Shown in pieces: positions 9,691 through 18,936 of a stretch of DNA of 64,000 nucleotides. Where the stretch lies: positions 61,373 through 125,372 of the forward strand of contig NZ_JQKW01000011.1 of NCBI RefSeq assembly GCF_000746255.1. The letters are read 5' to 3'. The notes beneath the pieces were generated by a model. It was not told where the DNA came from and did no database searches. It saw only the letters and a program-made list of their open reading frames with translations. This DNA comes from Thermodesulfobacterium hydrogeniphilum. Lineage in GTDB: Bacteria; Desulfobacterota; Thermodesulfobacteria; Thermodesulfobacteriales; Thermodesulfobacteriaceae. Every line of letters begins with the position of its first letter. Within the stretch, counting starts at the first letter, position 1. A program made the translations under genes and the position numbers.

Positions 9691-10434
9691 TTAAACTCTC
9701 ACCAGAGTTTCTTTGCTTCCGAGAAACTTCCGGACTATAGAGGCATCAACTGGAATTCCTTTTTTGACAAGACCTCTAAGAAGTTCTCCTAAGGCTAACA
9801 CATCTTCAGAAACTTTTGGATTTTCTACCAACTGATAAACCTTAGGAGGCTCATTAAGAGCGTATATTACTCCTAAACCACCTCTTTCTTTTTCTCCATA
9901 TATGTATTTAAAGCCCTCTTTTTTGGCCTGAGCAATAAGTTCGTCTCTGTCTCCAAATCTGATAGCCCCTGTAGGACAGGCCTTGGCACAGGCAGGCTCA
10001 AGCCCTGCTTTAACCCTGTCAATGCACATGTGACACTTGGAAATTTTACCATTTTCGTCATATCTCGGAATATTGAAAGGACAGGCATAACTACATGCTC
10101 TACAACCAATACAAATACTTTTATCATAAAAAACTATACCTGTTTCCTTATCCTGCTGCAAAGCATGTACAGGACATACCTGTACACAAGCAGGATCTCC
10201 ACAATGCCTGCATCTCTGACTTACAAAGAGCCATTTTAAATTGCCAAAGGCATCCGTAGTTTCTATAAAATGAATTTTATTATAAGTGCTTCCACTCAAA
10301 TCTGGAGGATTTTCATGAGTTCCTCTATTTTTTGTTTTTTCAGCTGGCAATTGATTCCATGACTTACACGCCACCTGACAGGACCTGCATCCTATACAAA
10401 GCTCCGGTGTTATAAGCAGTGCCTTCCTTGCCAT
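9691..10434 (-). CDS. fdhB: Formate dehydrogenase beta subunit, four [4Fe-4S] clusters
   Basis: 247 residues with four cysteine clusters: 'CIGCRSCQVAC' (13-23), 'CRHCGDPACVQVC' (about 75), 'CIGCRACSYAC' (about 108) and 'CHMC...CAKAC' (about 133-151). This ferredoxin-like subunit passes electrons from the Mo/W-pterin subunit to a partner. It has no signal peptide, as expected for a protein carried out with the Tat-exported alpha subunit. Unlike E. coli FdnH it has no C-terminal membrane helix, and no cytochrome b gene follows. That resembles soluble periplasmic FdhAB enzymes that reduce cytochrome c. AAGGGGGT precedes the ATG. Confidence 0.9.
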   Translation of the reverse strand: MARKALLITPELCIGCRSCQVACKSWNQLPAEKTKNRGTHENPPDLSGSTYNKIHFIETTDAFGNLKWLFVSQRCRHCGDPACVQVCPVHALQQDKETGIVFYDKSICIGCRACSYACPFNIPRYDENGKISKCHMCIDRVKAGLEPACAKACPTGAIRFGDRDELIAQAKKEGFKYIYGEKERGGLGVIYALNEPPKVYQLVENPKVSEDVLALGELLRGLVKKGIPVDASIVRKFLGSKETLVRV

Positions 10435-10478
10435 TTTTATACCCCCTTAAATTTCTTTTACATTTCTTTTTTGATAAC

Positions 10479-10504
10479 AAGGGCAGGGCACAATCCCTGC
10501 CCTT
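10479..10504. other. Intercistronic hairpin fdhA-fdhB
   Basis: A perfect 10-bp inverted repeat AAGGGCAGGG / CCCTGCCCTT with a 6-base loop, between the fdhA stop and fdhB start. No T-run follows on the minus strand, so it probably stabilises or separates the two messages rather than ending transcription. It is GC-rich for this genome. Confidence 0.6.
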
Positions 10505-10515
10505 ATTTTATCTTT

Positions 10516-13500
10516 TTAAGCTTTTTCAATATTCACCATAAATACCTTGGTTTCAGGAATTGTTGTATTTGGATCACCCACATCCGGAGTAAGGAGGTTT
10601 GCACTGTCTCCACCACTTCCATCTTTTGGCCACTGCCAGCCAAAGTGCCAGGGAAGACCTACCACATGCACAGTCTTACCAAGCACCTTAAGAGGTTTAA
10701 TTCTCTCAGTTACTATGGCAATTGCCCAGAGCTCACCTCTTGGAGACTTGACTATCACCTTGTCTCCAGACTTTATTCCTTTTTCCTGTGCAAATTCTTT
10801 GCTCATCTCCACAAAAATTTGTGGCTCAAGCTCAAGGAGCCAGTCCATGTGCCTTGTCATAACACCAGTTTGCCAGTGCTCAGTGACTCTGTAAGTGGTT
10901 CCCACAATGGGATATCTTGGATCATGAATAGCAAGTTTATCAACAGGTTTTGCCTTAAATATCTTGGCAAGTGGATTGAATTTGTACTTGGGATAAAGCG
11001 GGTTCTTACTAAGTGGGGACTCAACTGGCTCATAGTAAGTTGGGAATGGACCATCTGCCCTTCCCTTTCCAAAGATTACTCCCACTCCAAGAGGTTTCAT
11101 AATAAAGGGCAGAACTCCTCCAAGGGCAAGAGGTGGCTGTGGGCCATCAGGCACATCTCCAACCCATTTCTTCTTACTTGCATCCCACTTAATAACTGGC
11201 CTTTCAGGATCCCAGGGCTTTCCATAAAGATCCACACTGGCACGGTTATAAAGAATTCTTCTATTAAGTGGCCAACACCAGGCCCACTTTGGATAAAGCC
11301 CAAGACCTGTAGGATCTTCTTTACCTCTCCTTGCCATCATATTGCCTTCTTCTGGATAGCTACCAGAATAGAGCCAGTTTCCACAGGCAGTAGAACCATC
11401 ATCTTGGAGATATACAAAATTTGGCACCTGTTGACCCTTACTGAATTTCTTGCCCTTCACCACTTTATCAGCGGTAAAGTATCCATTGATCTCCTTGGCA
11501 ATAATAGTGGTGTCAACTTTTTCATCTCCATAATTCCAGTTGAGGTGAAGAATAGGCTCTGGAAATACCCCACCTTCTTTCTCATAAAGTGCTTTTATTC
11601 TTTTATAAAGTTCATTCATTATTTCAGCATCGGGTTTACATTCACCGGGTGGTTCAACTGCCTTATAACGCCACTGGGCAAGTCTTCCAGAATTTGTAAT
11701 ACTTCCTTCCTTTTCTACAGATGCTGCACAAGGTAGGAAAAATACTTCTGTCTTTATCTTCTTGGGATCCATTCCAGGACCTTTCCAGAAAGAGGCTGTC
11801 TCATTGTCCCAGAGATTTACAGTTACCATCCAGTCAAGTTTAGCAAGAGCCTCTCTAACTTTATTAGCATTTGCTGTAGAGCATGCAGGATTCTGACCCC
11901 AGGCAAAAAATCCCTTAATCTCACCATTATACATGGCATCAAAAAGATTAAGCCAGGCATAACTTTTATTCTCATCCCTCTTGGGCAAATATTGATAACA
12001 GAACTCATTTTCAGGCTTAGCATAATTTCCATAAAATGCCTTAAGCAAGCTTACTATATACTTAGGACGATGTTTCCACCAGTTAAGGCTCTTTGGCTCC
12101 TTGGTGATAGGAGTATAGTTCTTGATATAGGTCTTTAAATCTACATCTGTTGCTTTTGGTGTAGGAAGATATCCAGGCAGGATGTGAAAGAGTATGCAAT
12201 GGTCTGTTGAACCCTGCACATTAGATTCACCTCTAAGTGCGTTAACTCCACCACCTGCCATTCCGATGTTTCCAAGAAGAAGCTGGATAATGGCCATAGC
12301 CCTGATGTTCTGCACACCAGTTGTGTGCTGAGTCCAACCCATGGCATAGCACTCTGTCATCACCCTATTGGGTTTACCAGTAGAGGCAATAATTTCATAA
12401 ATTTCAAGAATCTTATCCTTGGGGATACCAGTGATTTCAGAGACTTTTTCAGGGGTATACCTTGCAAAGTGCCTCTGAAGGAGTCTTAACACGCACCGAG
12501 GATGCTTCAGTGTAGGATCTTTCTTTGGCACTCCGTTTTCATCAAGTTCAAATTTCCATGTGGACTTATCATACTTCTTAGTCTTTGGATCAAAACCAGA
12601 AAATACGCCATCCAAATCATCAGGAAGCTTAAACTCTGGTACCACTATAAAAGGAGCATCTGTGTAATTTACCACATAGTCTTTAAAATAAAGTTCGTTG
12701 TCAATGATGTACTTAATAAGACCTCCAAGAAAAGCAATGTCAGTACCTGGGCGGATCTGGGCATAGATATCAGCTTTGGCAGCAGTACGGGAAAACTTGG
12801 GATCTATAACAATGAGCTTGGCACCTCTCTCTTTCTTGGCCTTCATTATCCATTTCATTGAGACTGGGTGGTTTTCTGCAGGGTTACCACCCATTACCAA
12901 AATTACATCGGAATTCTTGAGGTCAATCCAGTGATTTGTCATTGCGCCTCTTCCGAACGACTCTGCCAGAGCCGCCACGGTGGCGCTGTGTCATATTCGC
13001 GCTTGGTGTTCAATATAAACAATTCCTAATGCTCGCATGAGTTTTTGAAGAATGTAACACTCCTCATTATCAAGAGCAGCAGAACCTACATGAGCAATTG
13101 CCTCAATTCTGTTTACTACCCTTCCCTTTTCATCCTTGTGAATAAAATACTTGTCTCTGGTTTCTTTTACCAACTTAGCAATCCTATCAAGAGCCCAATC
13201 CCAGGAAACCTCCTTCCAGGTATCACTATAGGGAGCACGATAAAGTGGTTTTAGCACTCTGTAAGGATTGTTGACAAGCTGATAAAGAGATGAACCCTTA
13301 GGACAAAGGCTTCCCTCATTAATAGGGCTATCTGGATCACCCTCAGTAGCAACCACCTTACCACCCTTGGCATATACAATAATACTACAACCAACTGAGC
13401 AATAGGGGCAAACAGTGGTTATTTCTTTAGCATTTTTTATCCTGAGCTCCTTAGCATAGGCCTTAACAGAACTAAGATCCAAACTAAAGGAGCTCAGGAC

Positions 13501-13548
13501 AAGGGAACTTATTGAAAGCTTTAGAAAATCTCTACGAGTTAACTTCAT
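10516..13548 (-). CDS. fdhA: Formate dehydrogenase alpha subunit, selenocysteine-containing, Tat-exported
   Basis: About 1010 residues, close to E. coli FdnG, if the in-frame TGA at 12991-12993 (codon 186) is read as selenocysteine. The flanking residues 'IEHQARI-U-HSATVAALAE' match the family site. Residues 1-35 are a Tat signal ('LTRRDFLKL'), followed by a [4Fe-4S] motif ('CPYCSVGC...LCPKG') and the molybdopterin domains ('FGRGAMTNHW', 'GGGVNALRGESNVQG'). Reaction: formate to CO2 with a Mo/W-bis-pterin cofactor, in the periplasm. The frame is open 45 codons upstream of 13548, but GGAGGGG just upstream and the Tat motif fix this start. It is the first gene of the operon, followed by fdhB, fdhE and a moeA fusion. 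Confidence 0.93.
12958..12993 (-). other. Selenocysteine UGA codon with candidate SECIS hairpin
   Basis: TGA (12993-12991 on the minus strand) is followed 16 bases later by CGGCTCTGGCAGAGTCG, which folds as a 7-bp stem (one G-U pair) with a GGC loop. Bacterial SECIS elements lie directly 3' of the UGA at about this distance. The stretch is markedly GC-rich in an AT-rich gene, as expected if RNA structure constrains the codons. The exact fold recognised by SelB cannot be proved by eye; a competing stem CGCCA/TGGCG lies just before it. Confidence 0.8.
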
Positions 13549-13732
13549 CTTTTCCCCTCCATTTTTAAAAGTATTTTTATAATATTTAGCTAATTTATAG
13601 TCTCTTTTAATAAATTTAAAAAATTCAGAACAAAAGGCAAGTTTAAAAATTTTATAAATAATTAAAATCTCTAAATTTATCATTTATTTTCCTTTATTTT
13701 AGAATGTTATTCTTTTAATTTTTGCAATTTTT

Positions 13733-14120
13733 TTAAGAAATTGCATAGTAACAGGCAACGCGATGTTCTTCACTATAAAGAATGGAGGGAGAAAATTTGC
13801 ATTCCTCCATAGCCAAAGAACAGCAGAGATGAAACTTACAACCTGAAGAGGGATTTTTTGGATTGAGTGCATCTCCTAAAACTTAGGGATATCAACTGGA
13901 GCAAAGGTTCTTTCCTGTAAGGGCCAACTCCTCCTGCAGTCTGGTCAGGTCTGAAAAGGTACCCGAAAGAATTTTTTCAGGTTGCTTCTCTTGGAGTGAA
14001 ATATATCTTATCAAATAAGAAGACTTCTCCTTATTCCACTAACGTCAGTAAACGCTTAATTAAAATCACCCAAACTTCATTTTGAGATACAGGATTAGCT
14101 CTCCGGCTTCCAAAAATACT
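13733..14120 (-). pseudogene. Decayed oligopeptide/dipeptide ABC transporter ATPase (DppF/OppF type)
   Basis: The last 50 codons (13882 to the TAA at 13733) remain open and encode the C-terminal signature of this family: 'GDALNPKNPSSGCKF', then paired cysteines, 'AMEEC' and 'HRVACYYAIS'. Upstream the frame is broken by a TAA at 13883-13885. Fragments in other frames resemble the middle of such ATPases ('KRLLTLVE', 'GEVFLFDKI', 'KKFFRVPFQ'). The Walker A and signature regions are not recognisable, so large parts are lost. The tail is certain enough to name the family; the upstream boundary is approximate. Confidence 0.72.
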
Positions 14121-14152
14121 ATGCCTCTCTCGGAGAAATTCTTATAAGATGA

Positions 14153-14334
14153 AAAATAATAAAACTTTTAGAAATCAAGGCATCTTCTTATGTTCCTCTT
14201 AAAAAAATATCAGGTTTAAAGCAATTTTTAAAAGATTTTAAAGAAAGAGCTCTTTTGGGTTGATAGTTTATCCAAGAAAGAAAATTTTTAAGGCATCTGA
14301 AATATTTTTTTTATTTTCTGGAGCTCTGTGCTAA
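14153..14334 (+). pseudogene. C-terminal remnant of an AAA/DUF4143-type ATPase, frameshifted
   Basis: From 14153 the frame reads 'KLLEIKASSYVPLKK' and 'GLKQFLKDFKERALLG', then meets TGA at 14261. A shift of frame at about 14260 continues as 'LIVYPRKKIFKASEI' and 'FFLFSGALC' to TAA at 14332. Together this matches the usual end of COG1373/DUF4143 proteins (EIKS..., a GL-F block, then a VYPG-like strand). A TGA lies directly before the fragment, and no upstream domain is visible. It overlaps nothing active and points opposite to the neighbouring ABC remnant. Confidence 0.68.
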
Positions 14335-14349
14335 TAAAAGAAAAAGGTG

Positions 14350-14355
14350 TATAAT
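14350..14355 (+). promoter_or_regulatory. -10 element of moeA, start at or next to the ATG
   Basis: A perfect TATAAT ends seven bases before the moeA ATG, with no good -35 at 16-18 bases and no convincing Shine-Dalgarno. Transcription would begin at about the A of ATG, giving a leaderless message. Confidence 0.45.
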
Positions 14356-14362
14356 AACAAAC

Positions 14363-15595
14363 ATGCTGGATAAGGGTTATCTTTCAAGAAAAAAAGCCCT
14401 TGAACTGCTTTTATCTCACCTAAAATTTAGAGTTCTTGAAGCCGAGACAATTCCTATAGAAAAAGCCTATGGAAGGGTAGTTTACGAAGATATAAAAGCC
14501 CCTGAGGATCTCCCAGGGTTTGAACGCTCAACAGTTGACGGCTATGCTGTAAATGCTGCTGATACCTTTGGTGCAAAGGAAACATCCCCTACTTATCTCA
14601 CCCTCAAAGGTGAAATCTCCATGGGAGAAATACCTTCCTTTGAATTAAAAAGGGGGGAGTGTGCCTACATCCATACAGGTGGAATGCTTCCTCCTGGAGC
14701 TAATGCAGTAGTAATGGTTGAGCATACAAGCCTGGCTGGAGGAAATTTGGTAGAAATTTTTAAAGCCGTTTCCCCATACGAAAATGTGATTCTAAGAGAT
14801 GAAGACGCAAAAAAAGGAGAAGTAATAATACCTGCGGGAAAAAGGCTTAAACCTCAGGATATAGGAGCACTTGCAGGCTTAGGAATTTCTGAAATAAAGG
14901 TTGTTAAAAAGCCTAAAATTGCTATTATCCTTACAGGAGATGAAATTATTCCTCATACTGAAAAAATTACACCTGGAAAGGTCAGAGATATAAATTCTTT
15001 CACTTTATCTGGTCTGATAGATGAAACAGGTGGAGTTTCTTTAAAAATGGGAATTGTAGAAGATAATTATGAAAAAATTAAAGAAATGGTGCAGAAGGCA
15101 TACGAATTAGCAGATATAATTTTAATTACAGGGGGAACAAGTGCAGGAACTAAGGATATGACAGCCCAAATTATTAATGAATTAGGTAAACCTGGTATTT
15201 TATTTCATGGAGTTTCTATAAAACCTGGCAAACCTATTATTGCAGGAATTTGCAATGACAAACCTGTTTTTGGATTGCCAGGACATCCTGTAGCGGTATA
15301 TATTTGCTTTGATCTTTTTGTAAAACCTGTTATAGAAAAAATGATGGGATTAAATAAAAGATCCTTTAAGCCTAAGATAAAAGCAAAAATATCTAAAAGT
15401 ATATATTCTCAAGCTGGAAGGACAGATTTTATAAGGGTTTTTTTGGAAAAAAGAGATGGAGAACTTTGGGCTGTTCCACTTTTAAGTAAATCTGGATTAA
15501 TAATGAGCTTGGTTAAAGCTGATGGTTTAATTTGTATTCCAGAAAACTTGTTAGGATATGAAAAAGGAAAAGAAGTAGAAGTAGAGTTAATATAA
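14363..15595 (+). CDS. moeA: Molybdopterin molybdenumtransferase MoeA
   Basis: 410 residues, the standard bacterial MoeA length. Landmarks: 'RSTVDGYAV' near 54, 'HTGGMLPPGANAVV' near 108, 'ILTGDEI' near 191, 'ITGGTSAGTKD' near 254 and 'GLPGHPVAVYICF' near 306. It inserts molybdate (or tungstate) into adenylylated molybdopterin in the cytoplasm. This is a second MoeA besides the fused copy at 6953-8884; organisms with two copies may use one for Mo and one for W, but nothing here decides that. It is monocistronic, closed by a strong terminator overlapping its stop codon. Confidence 0.92.
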   Translation: MLDKGYLSRKKALELLLSHLKFRVLEAETIPIEKAYGRVVYEDIKAPEDLPGFERSTVDGYAVNAADTFGAKETSPTYLTLKGEISMGEIPSFELKRGECAYIHTGGMLPPGANAVVMVEHTSLAGGNLVEIFKAVSPYENVILRDEDAKKGEVIIPAGKRLKPQDIGALAGLGISEIKVVKKPKIAIILTGDEIIPHTEKITPGKVRDINSFTLSGLIDETGGVSLKMGIVEDNYEKIKEMVQKAYELADIILITGGTSAGTKDMTAQIINELGKPGILFHGVSIKPGKPIIAGICNDKPVFGLPGHPVAVYICFDLFVKPVIEKMMGLNKRSFKPKIKAKISKSIYSQAGRTDFIRVFLEKRDGELWAVPLLSKSGLIMSLVKADGLICIPENLLGYEKGKEVEVELI

Positions 15596-15633
15596 AGAGG
15601 CCTCTTCATCTTATTTTGCTGAAGAGGCCTCTT
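15595..15633. terminator. Bidirectional intrinsic terminator, moeA / porin
   Basis: A 14-bp perfect inverted repeat (AAGAGGCCTCTTCA / TGAAGAGGCCTCTT) with an 11-base loop lies between the convergent moeA and porin genes. T-rich tracts are weak on both sides, but position and stem strength fit a shared terminator. The inner AGAGGCCTCT is itself a palindrome. Confidence 0.75.
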
Positions 15634-15647
15634 CAATCTCTCAATTT

Positions 15648-17153
15648 TTAGAAGAAATAATAAAAACTTAACATAAAGCGATTAACAATCCCATCATCTC
15701 CATCACTTTTTCTGTAATCAGTAATAGCACGGAGATATTCAAACCCTGTTCCAAGTTCAGGCACGAACCTGTAAAGAAAATGTGCATAATACATCTGTTG
15801 TTGAAGTCTTGCACCAGGTACATACTTCAAGTCACTATTTAATGGATTATCCACACCCCATCCAAACCAGCTCTGAAGTTTTGGAGTGAGTTTCACTCCA
15901 AGTTCCACCCATCCTCCCACAGCATGAATAGGAGTAATAGAAACTATTTTATCTGCAGTTTTATCAAATTTAGTTAAATCTGTAGCATAAGCATAACCGC
16001 CTGCACTATTATCATAATATTTAATTCTTGCAGTTTGTCCTACAGCACCTGTATAATAACCGCCTAATCCCTGTCCATACCAGAATTCTCCTGAAAGAGT
16101 AGGTTTAAACTTTGCTAAAACTGGTAAAGGTAAACGCAATTCCAGTCCTGTAGAAAAACTTGTAGTTTTTACAGCTCCTGTTAGACTTTTATAGTCTTTT
16201 TTATATTCTTGTCCTGAATAATGACCAAACAAGGCAAATAAAGCGGGGCTGTCAAAGAGTTTAGTTTGATAAGCAACTCTTGCTTCAACCCCAGGAGCTC
16301 CAAAATCCGCATTAGGCTCGTTATCAAATACCACCACTCCATTTAATTTCCCAAAATTAAAAGGTTTATCAAGAGCTAACTGGAATTTTAAAAGATCTTT
16401 ATTAGATAGTTTAAAGTTTTTTGTAAGCCTTATTTGAGTTAATCTATAACCCAAATTCCCCATATAAGATCCTGCTGGAAAGTTTGATAGATGAGGATAA
16501 AGCTGAGCAATGGTCATCCAGTCATGTCCAACTCTGAATTCCCAAGAATTTTTAATAACTTCAAGATAAGCAAGTCTTGCTCTTAAAGGAGCATGCTGAG
16601 GATTCCAGGGAGTTTGTTCTTCATTGTGAGATTCTGTGTAAAAATCCATCTCAAATTTTCCTTTTATAGTAAAATCTTTGTAAGGTTTTATTAAATCTAA
16701 CCCAAATCTGCTGTGTCTAAAAGTAAGAGTTGAAGTAGAATCATGTCTTCCTTTGCTTTTTGGCAAAGCCCACAATAAGTATATTGTTCCTACTGAAGCA
16801 GAATCTTGCCAAATTAAATCACCCTTTATATAACCATAAAAATCTACTTTTGACTTTCCTGCACCATACCCACCTTTAGAAAAAAAGCCAGAAAGCATTC
16901 CTCCTTCTTTTGTTTTGGCAAGCTTTTCTTTAGTTTCTGCAACTTCTTTTTTAACTTCTTTAATCTCGACTTTCTGCTGGGCTTTTAATCTTTCAATTTC
17001 ACTTTTTAAATACTGGTTTTCTTGCTTTAACTCTTTAACTTCCTTAATCAATTCTTGAACAAGTTTGTACATCTCTTCATCTGTTACAGAAAAACCCGAA
17101 GAAGGTAAAGAAAGAAGACCACAGGTTAATAAAATTGCTCCCAATTTCTTCAT
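15648..17153 (-). CDS. Outer-membrane porin with N-terminal coiled coil (paralogue 1)
   Basis: 501 residues. A signal peptide (1-22) is followed by a heptad-like charged helix (about 25-80, 'LIKEVKELKQENQYLKSEIE'), as in trimeric porins that anchor to peptidoglycan. The rest alternates short amphipathic strands typical of a beta-barrel and ends in aromatic residues ('FMLSFYYFF'), the outer-membrane insertion signal. It shares a 'RVGHDWMTIAQLYPHLSNF' segment and overall plan with the porin at 37209-38513. Solute specificity is not predictable. AGGAGG precedes the ATG. Confidence 0.82.
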   Translation of the reverse strand: MKKLGAILLTCGLLSLPSSGFSVTDEEMYKLVQELIKEVKELKQENQYLKSEIERLKAQQKVEIKEVKKEVAETKEKLAKTKEGGMLSGFFSKGGYGAGKSKVDFYGYIKGDLIWQDSASVGTIYLLWALPKSKGRHDSTSTLTFRHSRFGLDLIKPYKDFTIKGKFEMDFYTESHNEEQTPWNPQHAPLRARLAYLEVIKNSWEFRVGHDWMTIAQLYPHLSNFPAGSYMGNLGYRLTQIRLTKNFKLSNKDLLKFQLALDKPFNFGKLNGVVVFDNEPNADFGAPGVEARVAYQTKLFDSPALFALFGHYSGQEYKKDYKSLTGAVKTTSFSTGLELRLPLPVLAKFKPTLSGEFWYGQGLGGYYTGAVGQTARIKYYDNSAGGYAYATDLTKFDKTADKIVSITPIHAVGGWVELGVKLTPKLQSWFGWGVDNPLNSDLKYVPGARLQQQMYYAHFLYRFVPELGTGFEYLRAITDYRKSDGDDGIVNRFMLSFYYFF

Positions 17154-17271
17154 TTGATCTCCTCCTCTTTATAAAATTTTATTCTTTATATTTATTTAAA
17201 TTTAAAAATTTTAAAAAAATTTCTATAACATTGTTTATCAATTTTTTCAAGACTTTGTTTGAAAAAATCTT

Positions 17272-18762
17272 TTAATTTAGAAATTTTTTACTTCTAATTG
17301 ATGCTATTGCCAGTAGTAAAACACAAACAACTATAAAAATTCGTGCAACAATTAAATTCCAAGACATGTGTGAAAAATACTGAGGAAACTTTACAATTGC
17401 CCAGAAATAAAAAAGAACTCCTATAAAAATAAGAGACAAGCTATAAAATATATAAACAAAAATTTTGGGAATTCTTAAAAAGGCGTTTTTATTCAATTCT
17501 TTATGAAAAGAATCTACTCCAAAAAGCCATACAAAGGCAAAGATCTCTATAAAACCGAAAATAATAAGAAATAAAGTTCCTGCCCAGAAATCCAGCTCGT
17601 CAAGAAACTCGGGAATAAAAGCTGAAAGAAAAGCTCCTAAGGAAACCATAAGCACAGCTATACTTACAGCTTTATTATGAGACCATTTCATTTCATCTTC
17701 AAAAAGAGCAATTAATGGCTGAGTCAAAGCAAGGGATGAGGTTAAAGCTGCTATAAAAAGCAAAAAAAACCAAATAAAAGAAAGAAACCAGCCAAAAGGA
17801 AGACTCATCAAAATAGCAGGCATGCTTATAAAACCCAATCTAAAAGTGCCTTCATTGGCAAGAGTGGGAATAGAAGAAGCACCAAAGATTGCAAAAGCTG
17901 CAGGAATAGCAATAGATCCTCCTATTACTATCTCTACAAATTCATTTAATCCTGCAGTATAAAGACCTATTTTTAGAACATCTTCATTTTCTTTTACATA
18001 ACTTGCATAAGTAGCAATAGCTCCCATAGCTAAGGATAAAGTAAAAAAAATTTGTCCTGCTGCTTCTACCCAGACTTGAGGATTCAAAAGTTTATTAAAA
18101 TTAGGTTTAAAAATAAAACAAAGGCCTTCAAGGCCTTTCCAATGGTTCAAAGATAAAGAAACAATTGATAAAATTATTCCCATAAGAAAAAGGAGAGGAA
18201 TTCCTATTTTAGCTGTAAATTCAATACCTTTTACAACCCCTTTATATAAAAGATAAGCATTAATACATAAAGTTATGATTAAAAACACAATAGCCCATAA
18301 ACAGGGCCGAGTGTAATTCCTATAAAAATCCAAAAAGGGCATCATAGCTAATTGAGGATCGGAAGAATGTACAGGATGTGGCATTTTGTGAAAAATAGAT
18401 AAAATAGCAAAACCCAAAGTCCAGGATTCAATATAGATATAATAACAAACTATAAGAAAAGGAATAGTAACCCCTAAGCTTCCAACAGCTCTTGCTAAGG
18501 ATGATTGATTAAAAAATTCTCCCATAATGCCAGCCATAGAGCCATGGCCTTTAGAACCTGCATATCTACCTATTACCCATTCTAAGATCATAAGAGGAAT
18601 TCCGAGAACTATCAAAGAGATAAAATAAGGAATAATAAATGCTCCGCCTCCATAAAGAGCAACCTTAGAGGGAAAACGAAGAATATTACCCAGACCTATA
18701 GCATTTCCTGCAGCAGCAAAAACAAGCCCTATTTTGGAAGCCCATGTTTCTCTTTTATGCAT
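17272..18762 (-). CDS. Neurotransmitter:sodium symporter family (SNF) transporter
   Basis: 496 residues with about 12 hydrophobic segments. The TM1 signature 'AAGNAIGLGNILRFPSKV' (residues 14-31), which forms the Na+ and substrate site in LeuT-type transporters, is intact. The family imports amino acids or related amines with sodium; the substrate here is unknown. It has a strong promoter almost on top of its ATG and no visible Shine-Dalgarno. It is apparently monocistronic, with a 118-base gap to the porin downstream. Confidence 0.88.
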   Translation of the reverse strand: MHKRETWASKIGLVFAAAGNAIGLGNILRFPSKVALYGGGAFIIPYFISLIVLGIPLMILEWVIGRYAGSKGHGSMAGIMGEFFNQSSLARAVGSLGVTIPFLIVCYYIYIESWTLGFAILSIFHKMPHPVHSSDPQLAMMPFLDFYRNYTRPCLWAIVFLIITLCINAYLLYKGVVKGIEFTAKIGIPLLFLMGIILSIVSLSLNHWKGLEGLCFIFKPNFNKLLNPQVWVEAAGQIFFTLSLAMGAIATYASYVKENEDVLKIGLYTAGLNEFVEIVIGGSIAIPAAFAIFGASSIPTLANEGTFRLGFISMPAILMSLPFGWFLSFIWFFLLFIAALTSSLALTQPLIALFEDEMKWSHNKAVSIAVLMVSLGAFLSAFIPEFLDELDFWAGTLFLIIFGFIEIFAFVWLFGVDSFHKELNKNAFLRIPKIFVYIFYSLSLIFIGVLFYFWAIVKFPQYFSHMSWNLIVARIFIVVCVLLLAIASIRSKKFLN

Positions 18763-18772
18763 AATTTTTCAA

Positions 18773-18801
18773 TATATATCGCTTAAAAAAATTTTTGTCA
18801 A
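18773..18801 (-). promoter_or_regulatory. Sigma-70-type promoter of the SNF symporter
   Basis: TTGACA (18801-18796), a 17-base spacer, and TATATA (18778-18773) on the minus strand. The ATG is only 10 bases past the -10 box, so the 5' leader would be a few bases at most. Confidence 0.65.
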
Positions 18802-18936
18802 TAAGGTAAAAATACACTGCTTAAATTCCAGTTGAAAAGTTTAGAACCTGAAGTAAAATTCCTTTCAATTAAGCCCTGATTTTGATCAAAGCAGAAAAAG
18901 AGAATCGGCAAAGACTTTTATTTCTTATATTTTAGA

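Noticed and set aside
10471..11736. 421-codon plus-strand open frame
   Set aside because: It lies antisense to fdhA, has no family features and reflects the codon use of the real gene.
10516..12978. Open frame of 820 codons as a separate formate dehydrogenase gene
   Set aside because: Its first residues continue the Sec-site sequence of the upstream frame across an in-frame TGA; there is no Shine-Dalgarno, and the family is one protein.
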